From NCBI RefSeq assembly GCF_040869045.1, contig NC_090319.1, positions 13,534,314 to 13,598,313 of the forward strand: 64,000 nucleotides of DNA. Direction: 5' to 3'. Under the pieces are notes generated by a model that ran no database searches, had not been told where the DNA came from, and worked only from the letters and a program-made list of their open reading frames with translations. The translations under genes and the position numbers were made by a program. Positions 11,780 through 26,700 of this stretch are shown one piece after another. Every line of letters begins with the position of its first letter. Positions within the stretch are counted from its first letter, which is position 1. This stretch comes from Eurosta solidaginis. Lineage: Eukaryota; Arthropoda; Insecta; Diptera; Tephritidae.

Positions 11780-14700
11780 GTAAGTAATTCAAAAAAATTA
11801 AAATACGTTAGTTTCCAATATAATATTTTCTTAGCTTTAGCTCTCTCCATTTCCTATGCGAGCTTTACAAATTTACTATCTTCTATTTTTACAGCTGAAA
11901 CAAATCGTCCGCCCGTTTTCACGCAGGTACTCAATAATATTGTGCTTGAAGAGAATGCAGCTGTTGGTACAGTCGTTGCTCAATTGCAAGGCTATGATCC
12001 TGAGGGCAGCAATGTAACATTTGGTGCTTTTGGTTCCGATAATTTTGAAGTGGATCCTCTGACGGGTATTATAACTTTAACCAAACCGTTAGATCGTGAG
12101 GAAAAAGATAGTATATCATTTTATGTAACGATAAGAGATCAAGTTAATCCAGGTGGTGAATCAGATCAAGATAATATTGTACAAGTGCCCATAACATTCA
12201 TTGTATTGGATGAGAATGATAATCCACCGGAGTTTCAAAATGTGAGTTGCGTTGATTAAGTTGACTAGATATGTTTTTTTTTTTTTTTATTTACCAAAAA
12301 TAAAGCTTATTCTCTGTTTTTAACTCCAGTTTCTGAATAGGTTCAAAAGGCGATAGGGAGTATTACTTTATTAATAAAAAAAAATATTGTCGTTAGATCC
12401 TTCTAAACGATAGTTTTCTAAATACAAATCTGTCTAACCACTAGACTCGAAAGACAAACATCTGAATATGCAGACACACAAACTTTGAAACGGTGGAATG
12501 ACAAAGGTTCAACGGCCTGTACTGACCTTATGACCACTTCAAATGGACAAAGCGTCAATTGGCTTTATGACCTTTTTAAATTCGACTTTGGGAATAAGGC
12601 CATAACCGGTGATGTGACATAAGGCCAACAGTCAAAAGGTCAATCGATGTTATGACTATTTCAAACGGCTATAAGATAAATGGCTTTATTATTACTTTAA
12701 TTGGTCACAAGATCAATTTAATTTTTGTCCTCTCTTAATCTGACTTTAATGCCATTTAGAAAACTTTCGTTGGACCTCATGGCCATTTCGGGAAAAAGAC
12801 CATAACCATACACAGCAATTCAAGATCAGAACAAACACAAAAAGACTTCTGCGCCATTTAGGAAGGACCAGCGGCCCAAATTTTAGCAGAATGGACTTAA
12901 TGTCAACGTCGTTAACAATGTACATAGTCATTTGAAATTGTTGAAATCATATGGTCAGAATTTCAATATATCTGTTCGCCATTTGAATTGGTAATAAGAT
13001 CAATTGATGTTATACCCGTTGACGTTATGTCGCACACCCCTATATTTCCCAACACTATAACATGGTAAATATTGTAACGAATTTAGAGAAATTCCACTTA
13101 TTTCAAACCTTCTGCTAACGTTCGAATCGCTAAACTGTTGAATAAATCACTCCAAAGTTCATTATTGCAAACTAGTCTTTATTTAGATTACTTTGGGAGT
13201 ACTTCACAATTATACTTCACTTCACAACTAATAGCGTGTTTAAATTAAACTGAGTACTGATTCCTCAGCTTTCGCTACTTTTATACTCTCTGTTGCCTCG
13301 TCTGCATATTCCTCCAAAGGTCATGTATATTTGTTTGGTACATATATATTTGTAGTTTATGCGTTTCTCATAGTCATATGCATGCGTATGTGTGAGCAAC
13401 TACTTCGGTGTGTGTGAGAGAGATCTCTTCGTTGCCTTGTACATAAGTGTTGCTATCTTTAATGTGTACATGTATATACGAGTGGCTGCTTCATGTTTTT
13501 ATTGCTGCGTGATTATTTACTAATAGCCAAGTTATGTCAACATTCGCCACAATATTCATTTTGTGGCTTGCCACGTTTTCTTTCTAGACACCCTACGAAG
13601 CTGACGTTAATGAGGATGCTACCATTGGCACAACCATTTTTAATCAAATACTTGCAACAGATCGTGATATTATTGGCGAGAGTCTCGATATAAAATGTCT
13701 GTCACAAGAGCAGAGTCCGGAAGCATGCGACAAGTGAGTATAAAAATAAAAGTAACATACTGTTTAAATTTTATGAATAAATATCAGTAATTACTTAGGT
13801 GGTACTCTCATATGTAAATTTTCTTGTTATTCTACCCACACAGATTTCGCTTGGAAGTGCTAGCCCGTGAGCCCACCATCCTTAAGGCCGCCGTAGTGCT
13901 CAATGATACGCTGAATTATAATCAGCGCATGATTTATCATTTTCAAATTGAGGCAACTGTAAGTAGAAACACTGTATATCTTACCAACTTACGACTTATT
14001 AATGTGCAATTAAGTGTTTAACGATTGCTTTTGCTTCTTCTGCCTCCGTCCGTGTAATTTGTAAATTTACCTCATTTTTATTGACCATCGTCGTTTTTTC
14101 TCGTTTTCTTCGCATGCTCGATTATAATCGAAATTACAAGGATGGTGTACATGAATCACAAACAAATTTCGAAGTACGTGTGAAGGATATACAGGATAAG
14201 CCGCCTTTATTTCAGGGTTCTTTGTCGTCCGTCATCGACGAGGATAGTCCAATTGGTACATTGGTGTTGAAGGTGCAGGCGCGCGATGGCGATACAGGCG
14301 AACCAAGGAAAATCGTTTACGATTTGTTAACGAGTAAGTACAATAATTAAGTTGATTAATGAGGAGCCGCTTTTTACGCAATTATCCCGTAAATTATTGG
14401 TCGCCGAAAGGAAGATTTACTTGCATTAAGTATTTATGCGCGCAATTGAGCAATTTCACTGAAATAATGAATTTATGCTATTTCTTTCGCACTCATAAAT
14501 GAATTACTTGTATATCTAATTATGGTTGTTTGTAGTTATGTTATTCATAAGGATAGCTGAATTTGTATGTAGAAATTGTTTTCTATAACGCTTCGATTTT
14601 TTCCGAAAAAAAAATTCACTGAGATTGTTCTAAAATCAATTAGAAGCCTGCTCAGAATGTTTTGGGCATCGAATTTTCAGGGAAATTCTCAAATTTCAAA

Positions 14701-17700
14701 CATTATTCCAGCATAAAATTGTTTAATGCATTTTTTCTGGCTTAGAGCTGGTTTGGTCGCTTTCAAGCAAAAATTAAAACAAAATTAGTTAAAAATAATT
14801 TCGCTTTCATTTTCACTGAACAATCCACTTCAAACCGAGAAATCTAAAAAAAATTTCATCTGAAATTTTGAAAATTTTTGGAGAATGTACATTTTTAAAT
14901 TAAAATTTACATTGAGCGTTCTTAGTATTTCTATCTGTAGAAATTTGTAATTGAAACTTTTTTTGAAAATTTTGAAAAGCATTTCCCAAGAAATTGCAAA
15001 TAATTTCACATTTGAAGAGTATAAGAGAAAAACAAATTGTATCAAACAATTTCGAGGAAAAAATTTAAATTACAACAATGTTCTTCAACAAGTTTTACGT
15101 GCATGATTTTTCCTTTTTTTTTAATTCTAAAAATTAACTTTGAGCTTAAGCAATTTTAAGAAAAAAACTAAAAAAAACTTTAAAAACTTTGGTCTGAACT
15201 TAATAAAAGTATTCAACAAATTTTTAGTTAATTTTCCTTCCTAATAAATGTTATAAGAAAAATAAAGAGAATTTACATTTACTAATGCTTACTTAGGCTC
15301 TTTTGACCATTAGCGTTTGGTGCAAATAAAAACAAACTTATTTCACCATAATTTGTTTGTATGTAATAATGTGATTACTTATATTTAAATGTTACGCACT
15401 TATGCCTTTTCTGTTTTTTATATTAATGTATTGCTTTTTGTTATTAAAATACACAGATCACCCTTGAGAAAGCTAGAGAGACTAGCGAAACGTCGGGTTG
15501 GAATGGTGAAATAAGTTTGTTTTTATTTGCACCAAAGGCTAATGGTCAAAAGAGCCTAAGTAAGCATTAGTAAAAGTTTAAATAAATTGACCGGAAAATC
15601 ACAAAAAAAAAAAACAAAAACAAGAATGAATTTACATTTGTTAACGTAAAATTTCTAGAATTTAAAAATATTTTATAAAAGTGTAAGTTTTTATCAAAAA
15701 AGGGAAATATTTAAATTTTGCTTTTAATTCAATTCGGTGGATTTTTTTTTTAATTTTGAAAATTATTGAGCTTTGAAAATTTCTTAACTATTATCGAAAA
15801 ATGGAAAAGTTTAGATTTCGTTTCCAAAATTGTAGCTCAAATATTTTCAACTTTTATAGCTTTTATTCTAACGAGAACAATTTAAATGCTAAATTTAAAG
15901 TTTTTTTATCGAAAAATTTTAATTTTTTTTTGTTTTTCCAAATTTTGAATGCAATTTTTTTAAAACAGTTTTGTTATACTTTAGAGAATAGCGTGATTTT
16001 AATTTTGCTTCAAAGTTTTTATATGTTGGAAATATTCATGTTTTTTTCGGTTACATTTTTAAAGAAATTATAGATATTTCAAACATTTTAAATTTTAAGT
16101 AGAACTTTAAAAACTATTATTTTTTTTGCAATTTGTTAAATATTTCATATATCGCTTCACAAAGGCAAAAACATTTGTTTTCACATTCGCTACACGCAGA
16201 AATTGCTTGTTATTGGTTATAACACTTTAAAATTTTTCCTGGCGGTGTGTTTTAATATATCATGCGAAAATCTGCAAAAAACGCAGTTTCGAAAAATCAG
16301 TTGATTAGTGAATAAGCTAACGATATGTATTGTAACGTATTCTAGAAAATTCCGCTTATTTGAAACCTTCTGCTAACGTTCGAATCGCTAAACTGTTGAA
16401 TAAATCACTCCAATATTCTGTATTGCAAAATGGTCTTTATTTGACTACTTTGGGACAGTTATACTTCACAATGATACTTCACTTCGCATCTGATAGCGTG
16501 TTTAAATCAAACTGATTACTGACTACTCAGCTTGTGCTGCTTTTATACTCGCCGTTGCTTCATTAGCATATTTCTACTTAAGTCTAAACGTTTCGCCTTC
16601 TAGAACTGCTGTATCTCCTGCTTCGTAGCTGAGCTACATATATAGGTGTGTATGTGTGAGTAACAACTTCGTCTGATGACTACATCTGTGTGTGAATTAT
16701 CTCTTCGTTGCCTTTTATATATGTGTGTAAATGATGATTAATGTGTTCGTGTATATACGAGTGGCTGCTTCATGTTGGCGGCCACCGTGGTGTGATAGTA
16801 ACGTGCTCCGCCTACCACACCGTATGCCCTGGGTTCACACCCCGGGCAAAGCAACATCAAAATTTTAGAAATGTTTTTTCAATTAAAAGAAAATTTTTCT
16901 AAGCGGGGTCGACCCTAGGCAGTGTTTGGCAAGCGCTCCGGGTGTATTTCTGCCATGAAAAGCTCTCAGTGAAAACTCATCTGTCTTGCAGATACCGTTC
17001 GGAGTCGGCATAAAATATGTAGGTCCCGTCCGGCCGATTTGTAGGGAAAATCAAGAGGAGCACGACGCAAATTGGAAGAGAAGCTCGGCCTTAGATCTCT
17101 TCGGAGGTTATCGCGCCTTACATTTATTTTTTATTTTTTGCTTCATGTTTTTTTATTGTTGCGTGATTATTTATTTAGTATCAGCTTAGTGATGCTAATA
17201 TTCGTCGCAGTATACATATATTTTTATATTTTCCTTAGATCCTATGGACTACTTTTTGTTGGACGAGAAAAGCGGCGAATTGCGCACAGCAAAACCACTG
17301 GACCGCGAAGCGTTGCCCGATAGCACAGGCCTAATAACACTCACTGTTAGAGTAAGTTGAATAGCCTTTAATGATTTACTAATTTCCTTTTTGCTTCTTT
17401 TAATAAACGTTAAATTTTGTCACAAACGCCCACTTTATCTTTGCAGGCTCGTGAGCTTATCAACGGCACACCTAGCAACGATCCACTTACCAGCACCACA
17501 GCACAAGCCACCGTCACCATACGTGATATCAACGATTCACCACCCACTTTCAACAAGAAGGAGTACGAAGTGTCATTGCAAGAAAACACCTCACCTGGCA
17601 CACCGCTAGCACTCGATATGAATGTAACAGATCGTGATGTGGGTAACAATGCGAAATTCACACTACGCCTAGATGATGTATCTGGTGTATTTGAAGTGGA

Positions 17701-20700
17701 GCCCAAATTTGTTAACGGCTTTTCACAAGTCAATATACGCGTCGGTAATGGCACACTCGACTATGAAAATCCCAATCAACGTAAATTCATTGTGCTCGTT
17801 ATTGCTGAGGAGACGGATACAAATCCCAAACTTTCTTCAACTGCCACCATTACAATAACGGTGTTAGATGCCAATGATAATAAACCTATTTTTGAACATG
17901 AATCATATACAGCAAGTGTAACAGAAGCTGCATTACCTGGACAATATATAACAACCATCACAGCTAGAGATGTAGATTCTGGTCAATATGGTGATGCAGG
18001 TATACGTTATAGTCTTTCGGGTACCGGTGCAGAATTATTTCACGTCAATGAACAAACGGGTGTCTTAACATTAGCTGATTGCTATGCCACACTAAGTAAA
18101 AGAGATGACAATAGCAGCGGTCGCCGTCAGCGACGTCAATTACGCTCAGAATCTGCATATGGCGACTATTCATCGCTCTTGTCACTTTTGGATGTGGATA
18201 ATTATAGTCATTTGGTACAATCCGCAGCAAAATCACTATCATCAGAGGATAATGAATCGTCTGGTCCACTTTTTAATGCATTGGACATCAATACAGAACC
18301 AACAGTCGAATACACAGTTATCACCGAAGCGGAAGCACGCAGTAGCGTTAACGATGTCATTAACAAAGCAACGACGGCAACGGTAGCGACACCTACGTTG
18401 TTAGCTACTGTGACAGCCACATCTTCGCACATGCCACAAGCGCTTCCAAATGGTGGAGTACATACCTCCAGCTCTTTTCCCACATCTGCCCTGTTGCCGA
18501 CAACTGTTCAAACTGTCGTAAGCACTGCGTTGGCGCATACGTGCCTGGACTATGAAGCGGAGACCACGTACTTTTTGTCATATAAAGTGAGTGATAGTTA
18601 GCACGCGCACTTTGCTTTTGCTATTGTTATGCTGATTGCATTTCTTATTTTGATAATATATACCCAGCTGGAACTATAGACATAACATAGTAAGCGCGAA
18701 CTTTAAACAATTTTAATTTAAATTAATTTTTAGAAAATCAATTGAAATTTTTTTAAAGTATTTTAAAAAGAAATTTTTAACACAATCTTTAAATAAATAT
18801 TAAAATTTGTATCTGAACATTTAAATAAATTTTCAAATTTACTTTCGAACATTTTACAAGCTGTTTGACAAAATTTTTCGAAATTAGTTATATAATTATT
18901 TCGAAAATTTAAATATTAATAACATTTTCTGGTAATCTGTCACTTTAAGCTCATGTTTTTATTTTATTTTTATGAAAAGTTTACATTTTTTTAGAAATAA
19001 TTCAAAATAGAATATTTAAAATAATTTTGCAATAAAAATTTACGTTATTGAACTTTGCTTTTAACTTAAGGTAAAATAAGTATTTATAAAAATTCCAGAC
19101 AGATATTATTTTTCGTTCGGAATATTTGTGTAGTTTTGTGACGTTATGGTTGCTGGCGCTTTTGTTTGATGTTGTTGCGAATAATTTTACAAAAAAAAAA
19201 ACTTCCGAACGAAAAATTTCCATACGAATAGCCACATCCAAGTTTTTATTGTTTAAAAACACATGAAACTTTCAAAAGTCTTGAAAAATCATTTTAGAAC
19301 TTAATCCGTAAAATTTTTCTGCCACATTTGCATTCGAAATTTTAATTTGTTTAACACATATGTTTCGAAAATTTGTCTCATAATTTTTTCCAAAATTTTC
19401 AAACATTTTCTATAATTTTTTTATTTTTAGCACATGTTTTTATAGCTTGGAAAAAGTTTTCCATATATATTTTTTTTTTTTTTCAAAAACCTTTAGTAAA
19501 AAAAATTTTTAATATGGAATTTAATGTCCAAAGTTCTTTAACTTTCGGTTATGAAATTTTTTTAACATTTTCGGTGTGAAATTTATTATTTGAAAACTTT
19601 TAAGCAAAAGTTGCTGGTTTTTAAAAAATTTATCTTCTACAAACAAAGTTTAGGAAAATTTTAGAACGTAAAACATAATTTAGATTTTTTTTATATCGGA
19701 TAGCTTAACTTTTTAGTTGTAGATTGTACTTCGATTCATGATTTTGAATTTCTGTTTTTTTTTTTTTTGAATTTTGTTTTAGAATATTTTCAATGAAAAG
19801 CTGTCTAATTCTTTTAAAAATTCATTAATAAAATAAAGCATTAAGAAAAAAAAACATATTACTAAAACAGTTAAGTAAGTAAAAATATTTTTTTATTGAT
19901 GAGTTTCTACAAAAATTTCGATAACTTTTGATTGCAAATATTCTAAATAAATTTCAAGAAAAACACTAAAAATTCGAAAATTCCATGTGGATAAAACATT
20001 TTTTAATTGTCGTTTTTTTTAAGTTCCAAAATTTTACAAACATAAAAAATGTTAAAATTTAATTTTTGAAAACTAAGCTGCTTTTACATTTATAAGAATT
20101 TATAACCAACAAAATTTTAGAAAATGTTTTAAAAATATAAATTGCGCCTTGAATTTTAATAATTTTGTTAGTTATTTTCACCCTCATTTATCTTCGTTAA
20201 TTCTAGAAAAATTTCTAAGCAGATGTCCTTTGAGAACTATGTAAAGCAATTGCGAAACAAATTTTCACAAAATTAATAACACACAATTTTTTTGGAATTT
20301 TTATATTGTAACGAATTTAGGGAAATTCCGCTTATTTCAAACCTTCTGCTAACGTTCAAATCGCTAAACTGTTGAATAAATCACTCCAATATTCAGTATT
20401 GCAAACTGGTTTTTATTTAGATTACTTTGGGAGTAGTACCATTATACTTCAATATCACGTACTTCACAATAGCGTGATTAGTTATTATCAGCATGCGCTG
20501 CTTTTATACTCTCGGTTTCCTCGTTCACCCATTTCTCCTAAGGTCTAGTAATTTCGCGAACAGTTGTACCTCATGCTTGGTTACCAGCTATATACATAAG
20601 TACATGTATATTTGTAGTTTATAGCCATATGCATGTGTATTATGTGTGAGTAACCACTTCGGCTTATGACTACATATGTGTGTGTGAGAGATCTCTTTGT

Positions 20701-23700
20701 CGCCTTCTATATAAGTGTTGATAGCTTTAATGTGTACATGTATATACGACTGGCTGCTTCATGTTTTTGTTGTTGCGTGATTATTTACTAACAGCTTAGT
20801 GATGCTACTATTCGTCACAATATTCCTCAAATGCTTCTAAGATTGGTTTATTCAGCTCTCTATATACAACCCGCTAAGAAGTTTCCTAAATCCAGAAAAA
20901 AAAACTAAATAAATGAAATGAATGAATAAGGATTTGAAACAGGTTTTCGAAAATGTAGACTTAGCGCTTTCTAGCTTTCTATAAATTAATATTTTATATT
21001 AACTTGATTTATGGTTCTTGTACTGCAGCAAAAGTTGAAGCTAAAAACCCGAAATTTCAGCACGAAACAATTTTTTTTCGGTATTCTCATTTTTGTTTGG
21101 GGAAAATCAGTTTTGGTATTGTGCCATCTTCAGTTTAATTTTTCGAAAATGGGGCAAGCTTGGTCAAATGAAAATCGTCCCGTCCCTGTACTAAAACTCA
21201 ACACCGCTGGGTATATAATGATACAGTTCCAACGGAACTTATACTTTCCTACTCATTTTTATTATTATTTTCTTCATAAACTGCTGTTAGCCTGTTAAGT
21301 ATATTTTATTTGAAATTCATTTGTGATTATATGACTTCGGTTACGAAATTTCAAGTGCTCGTCTTTAACCAGCTTGTAGTATGACTCGAATTAATTTCAT
21401 TTTCACTTTCTGCTCTCCTTTCACTTGCAGGCAACTGACGATGGTGGTCAAGGCCAAGCATCCGTCGTAGCATTACGTATTTCAGTTACCGATGCCAATG
21501 ATTCGCCACCGGTGTGTGAGAGTCCATTGTATCGCGCTGCGGTCGACGAAGGTTCACATGTATTCGATTCTCCGTTGGTGGTGAAGGCGCGCGATGCCGA
21601 CACAATATCAGATATAAGCTATCGCATTATTGGCGACGCACAAATTGCTAGCATATTTACGATTGACAAACGTTCTGGTCAAATAACTGTACGTCCCAAT
21701 GCGACACTTGATGTTACGCACTTGAAGCGTGACTATTTGGTATTCGCTGTAGAAGCGTATGATGGACTTTTTGCTACCAATTGTGGTGTTAATATAACGG
21801 TACGCGATGTGAATAATCATGCACCACGTTTTCTAGCCGCTGAGTACTCGGCAGTGGTGGAGGAGAATTCGGAGATTGGCACAAGTGTAGAAAAATTGGA
21901 AGCGCAAGATTTGGATTCGGGCATAAATGCGGAGATAAGGTGAGTTGATACAAAAATTAAGACATTAAAATGCAAGTATTTAAACTTTACTTCACATCTT
22001 TTCACCCCCCGCTATTCTAGGTACCGCATTGAGCACGGCAGTTTCAATGATTTCGGTATTGACGAACGTACTGGCGATGTTTTTGTTTCACGCAAACTGG
22101 ATTATGACCGTCGTAATACCTACCAAATTGAAGTACTCGCAATGGATTTGGGTACGCCAAGTCTTTCTGGTACCACCACACTTGTGGTTACTATAAACAA
22201 TAGTAATGATAAAGATCCTTACTTTACGCCGGCAACGCAACATGCTGAGGTGAGTGGTTGAAGTTCTATTTTTATTTTATATCATCTTATTTAGTAGAGT
22301 GCTGAACGAGTAATGAGACAAATACCTTGTAGCGTACCAGCGAAGCCGATGTAAGCGCGTAGTTCGGAAGTAGAATCAGCTTGTGAATATTGCTGGACCA
22401 AATTTTGAGATTTAACCCGCTATCAGGTCGGAACTATTTTTTAATTGTTTCGAGATCACTGTGTTATCATTTCGCGATCACTTCGATACCATTTGAAAAC
22501 TCCGAAATGGTCCCTAGTTATCCCAATTTTGATTCCGTAAACGATCCCGAAATTGTCCAGATGGTATCTAAATAATCTCGAAATTGTGTCAAAGAGGTCC
22601 TGAACCGGTGAATAAGTGATTCCAAAATTGTGAACAAATTATTCTCAAAACAATTCTGAAAGTCCTAATCTGAACCCGTATAGATCTTGAAAACAATCTT
22701 TATATGATGCCGTATTCGTCCAGGCAATATTTCCCATATCACCGAAAATCATGCGATCTGGACTCGAGGTACAACGCGCAGTTGTGTTAAAAGTGGCCAA
22801 GTAGTCTCCGATAAAGCTTTACTTTTTCCAGCAATAATTCTGGATTACAACTTTACATAATTTAAGTTGTTCGATACATAAGCCCAAAACTTTGTCGAGG
22901 TGGTCCTGACATGAGTCCGAAATAGGGCCGAATGGTCCCAAGCTGATTCCGAAGTAGTCCAAAACATATACATACCAAATACAATCTGGACTCGAACTAT
23001 AACCTAAAGTTACCGCAAAGTACCAGAAGTAGTCCTGGAAAAAACTCTACTTGACCTAGCAATAATCTGTAATGGGGCCTATTTTCGAAATATTATTTGA
23101 CATATGTTCTAATAATGCCCGTCACTGCACCTCCTTGAACTCTGCAATGCCTGTTACTAACATTACTAATATTAAGAGTAACTGCTAGTAATCATAAGAT
23201 GCATCGACTTGCCTTGCCTATCGCCTTGTCGATATCTTACTACTCTTATCTGTGTCCAGTTTGCGCGGGTGGTCCGATTCACCTAGAAGTGGGGTTTCAA
23301 CAAAATTCTTCCACTGAGCCGCCGGATTCAAATTGTTTTTTACTTCCTTTATATTAGGTCGGTTGAATGTTTGCCCACTTCTCATTGAGCTACAAACGTG
23401 AAACTTTACACATAAGTTAGAACACCGTGACAATGCAACAAAAGGAAAAAATATCCGTTAGGTGGGGCACGGATCGAAATAATTAGATAAGAATTTGAAA
23501 AATTTCAAACCAGCTTTTAAGTAACTTCTCGATGAGCTAGAGGCTTGAAATGTCAAACTTAATTCAGAGGTCGATGATAGCCGATGACACGATGACAAAA
23601 AGATTCACTAGGTGGCGCACGGGATGAGATATTTAAAAAAAAATCGTACGAAACGGAGGGAATTTTTGGATTGATTTTTATGTAAGTTCTCATTGAGCTA

Positions 23701-26700
23701 CAACTGTAAACTTTACAGATAGGATAAGACGCAGAGAAAATTTAAGAAAAGGAAAAAAAATCCGTTAGGTGGCGCACGGATCGAAATATTTAGATAAGAA
23801 TTTAGAAATTTGGTGTTTTGAGATCGATTTTAAAGTAACTGCTCACTGAGCTACAAACATGAAACCTCAGCCACCGTGAGGTGGCGCACGGATCGAAAAA
23901 ATTAGATAATAATTTTAAAATTTGAAACCGGGTTTTAAGTAACTTCTCGACGAGCTAGAGGTTAAAAATTTAGAGGTTAATTCACAGGTCGATGACAGCC
24001 GATGACGGAATACAAAAAGTTTCGCTATGGGGCGCACGGACTAAGATATTTAGAAAAACCAAACGGAACGGAGGGAATTTTGGAATTCATTTTTGTGTAA
24101 GTTCTCATTGAGCTACAAGCGTAAAACTTAACGGATAGGTTAAGACACGTAAGAAAAGGAGAAAATAAAAATAAAATAAAAAATTTTTAAGCACTTCCTT
24201 TATATAAATGGACAAAAATCAAAGAAAAATGTCTCCTTATATAAAGACATTTTTGCTAAACTTTGATTTTTATATTTTGCAATTTCTAAGTTTGGAAATG
24301 CTATCACTTTTTTAAAAATTAACCAATTTCTTTTCTCTTGTTAGGTCCCGGAAGACGCATCAGTTGGTACTATAGTTCACACACTTGTCGCGCTTGATCC
24401 AGATGTCCCAACATATAGCGCTTTAGAATTTGCTGCCACAGATATTACCGCTATCGACAAAGATGGCAAAGAAGTGCCAAATAGTGAACAGTTTAAAGAA
24501 TATTTTACCATAAAACGCAAAGGCCAAGTAGTGGTGAATAAGGAACTGAATCGGGATCTCTTTGCTGTAAGTATAATGGTCAAATAAAACCGTACAAATT
24601 TATTTAAATTAAGTCTCCTAATTCGACTTGAGTTCTTACAAAATTTATTGATATAATGGCTTACTTTTAAAGCAAATTTTTATTTTGTAGTTGGTTCAAA
24701 TTATTATAATTTAAAATATTTATATTATTATTATATAAAACGATTAGTCAATTAATTGTTGGTCAAACCAAAAATGGATTACGCTACTTAACTTCTTTCA
24801 TGATTAATAAAACAACGAAACTAATCGATTAAGCAACTAAAAATGTCATAAGCAGAATTAAATAATTGCTTTTAAATGAAATTAAAATCATTTATTTATG
24901 AAATATATTATAAATAAATTACTTATTTTATAGTTTTAATTATTGACAAATCAATTTGATTGCAATTTTAGTTGCGACTTTATAAAACTATGCAAATAAA
25001 ACTTAATTTTAAATTAAGTTAGTTAAGTGATAAGTTGTTTAATAAAAATGGTGACTACCCCAAGCAAGCGCTCCGAGAGATTATTCAATTGATTTGGCTA
25101 AAGATCAATTAATCGACTAAATTTCTTTCATGATTAATCAAACAATAAATCTAAGCGATTCAATAATTACAAGTGTTATTGTTTGAGTAGTTAGATAAAT
25201 AATTAATCAATATTTTAGTTGCTCCGTCGATTAATTTTAGCGTGCGATTAATCGTGAAATAAGTTTAGGCAATTAATATATTTTTGGTTTTTGATGGTAC
25301 TCACGAATTAATAAAAATACACCGAAACATAACCTTTATTATTAAATTTTTATTTCTTTTTTAATTTTCAAGGTCATACGTATCAATGTGCTGGTTACGG
25401 ACAGCACCGCACCCACTGTGCAACAGGGACGTGGACTACTGAATATACAGATCACAGATGTAAATAAAACGCCGCCGGTAAGTTAATTGCAGCATCCATA
25501 GCTTATATTTTACCTTTTTTTGTGTTGAGAATTCATATTCCCCATGTCTAATTATAGGTACCTAATCACACTAAACCAAACTCTCCTTTCGCACAAAAAG
25601 TTCCTTTTCTTTATCAGTTTTCTCCAGCAATGTATTCGTATCCGTGTCAACAATATGGTATTTCAAGTTATTGTAAAAATCTCTATAGATATTACTAAAC
25701 AAATTAGAAATAAAACAATTTTATAATATGCTTCATTTAAACACGTTTCTATGTGTTTCATTAGGGAGAACGTCTCATACTGCTTCAGCTAGCTTTTCAG
25801 GTGCTGAGCTTTGAATTCGGGTACACTCGCATTCATACTGGTGTTAAGGCAGATGCAGAAAATTTTAATAGACAATATGAGCCTGTCCCGCTAATCAAAT
25901 AGATATAAATAGTATTGAATTGAATAATTGTGAACAGATGCAGCATTGCTAATAACACAGTGCTTAAACTCAGTGTCACTGATCAAGTTCTGTTGAGCGC
26001 GCCAAAAAATATTCCACACAATGTGGTATTAAAAACATAAATTATATATGCTTAAGTAGGTAAGCACATGTGTATAAAAGGAACAGCGCAAAAAGGTAAA
26101 AGTTAGTGGATAGACGCATCTGCCTTAACACCAATATGAATGCAGGTGTACATGAGTTCAAAGCTCTGCGCACAAAGACAGCTGATGGAGTAGAGAAATT
26201 GAAATATATCAATAAAAACTTTCCACTTACAGTATCGCTATGCCAATGCTTATTTGTATAAAATTTTTTGTCAGGAATATCATGAAAATTGTAAACTTGC
26301 ATGGCATGAAGTAACGTACCGTTACGCAACCTATAATAATATCCAAACTGCTAAATAATATATTATCCACTGCTTGGGCAAGGATTGAGGGCGTGAGTAG
26401 CTCAGGACCTTCCTCGGCCAAAATTGGAAACCTGCAAATTTAAATAATAATCAAGGTATTTCATATCAATTGCAAACTTCTCAACCGATCTTGACGAAAT
26501 ATTTAAGCAGGGTTCACGTGATTACGCGATTCTACAGCGGCGTACACAAAAAAAGCTGTGGCAGTTTTTATCAAATTTGATCAAGCCCCTTTTTTCAAAC
26601 CTGAATTTTGTATGCAAACCAATCTCAAAAATGTTTTCAAAAAAATTCGAAAATTCGATAAAATTCTACAAAAATTTAAAACTTTTTATTTAGAGTTCTA

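Noticed and set aside
16777..16870. Possible tRNA gene (A and B box)
   Set aside because: It is the head of a SINE: no full cloverleaf, a long non-tRNA body follows, and target duplications flank the whole unit.
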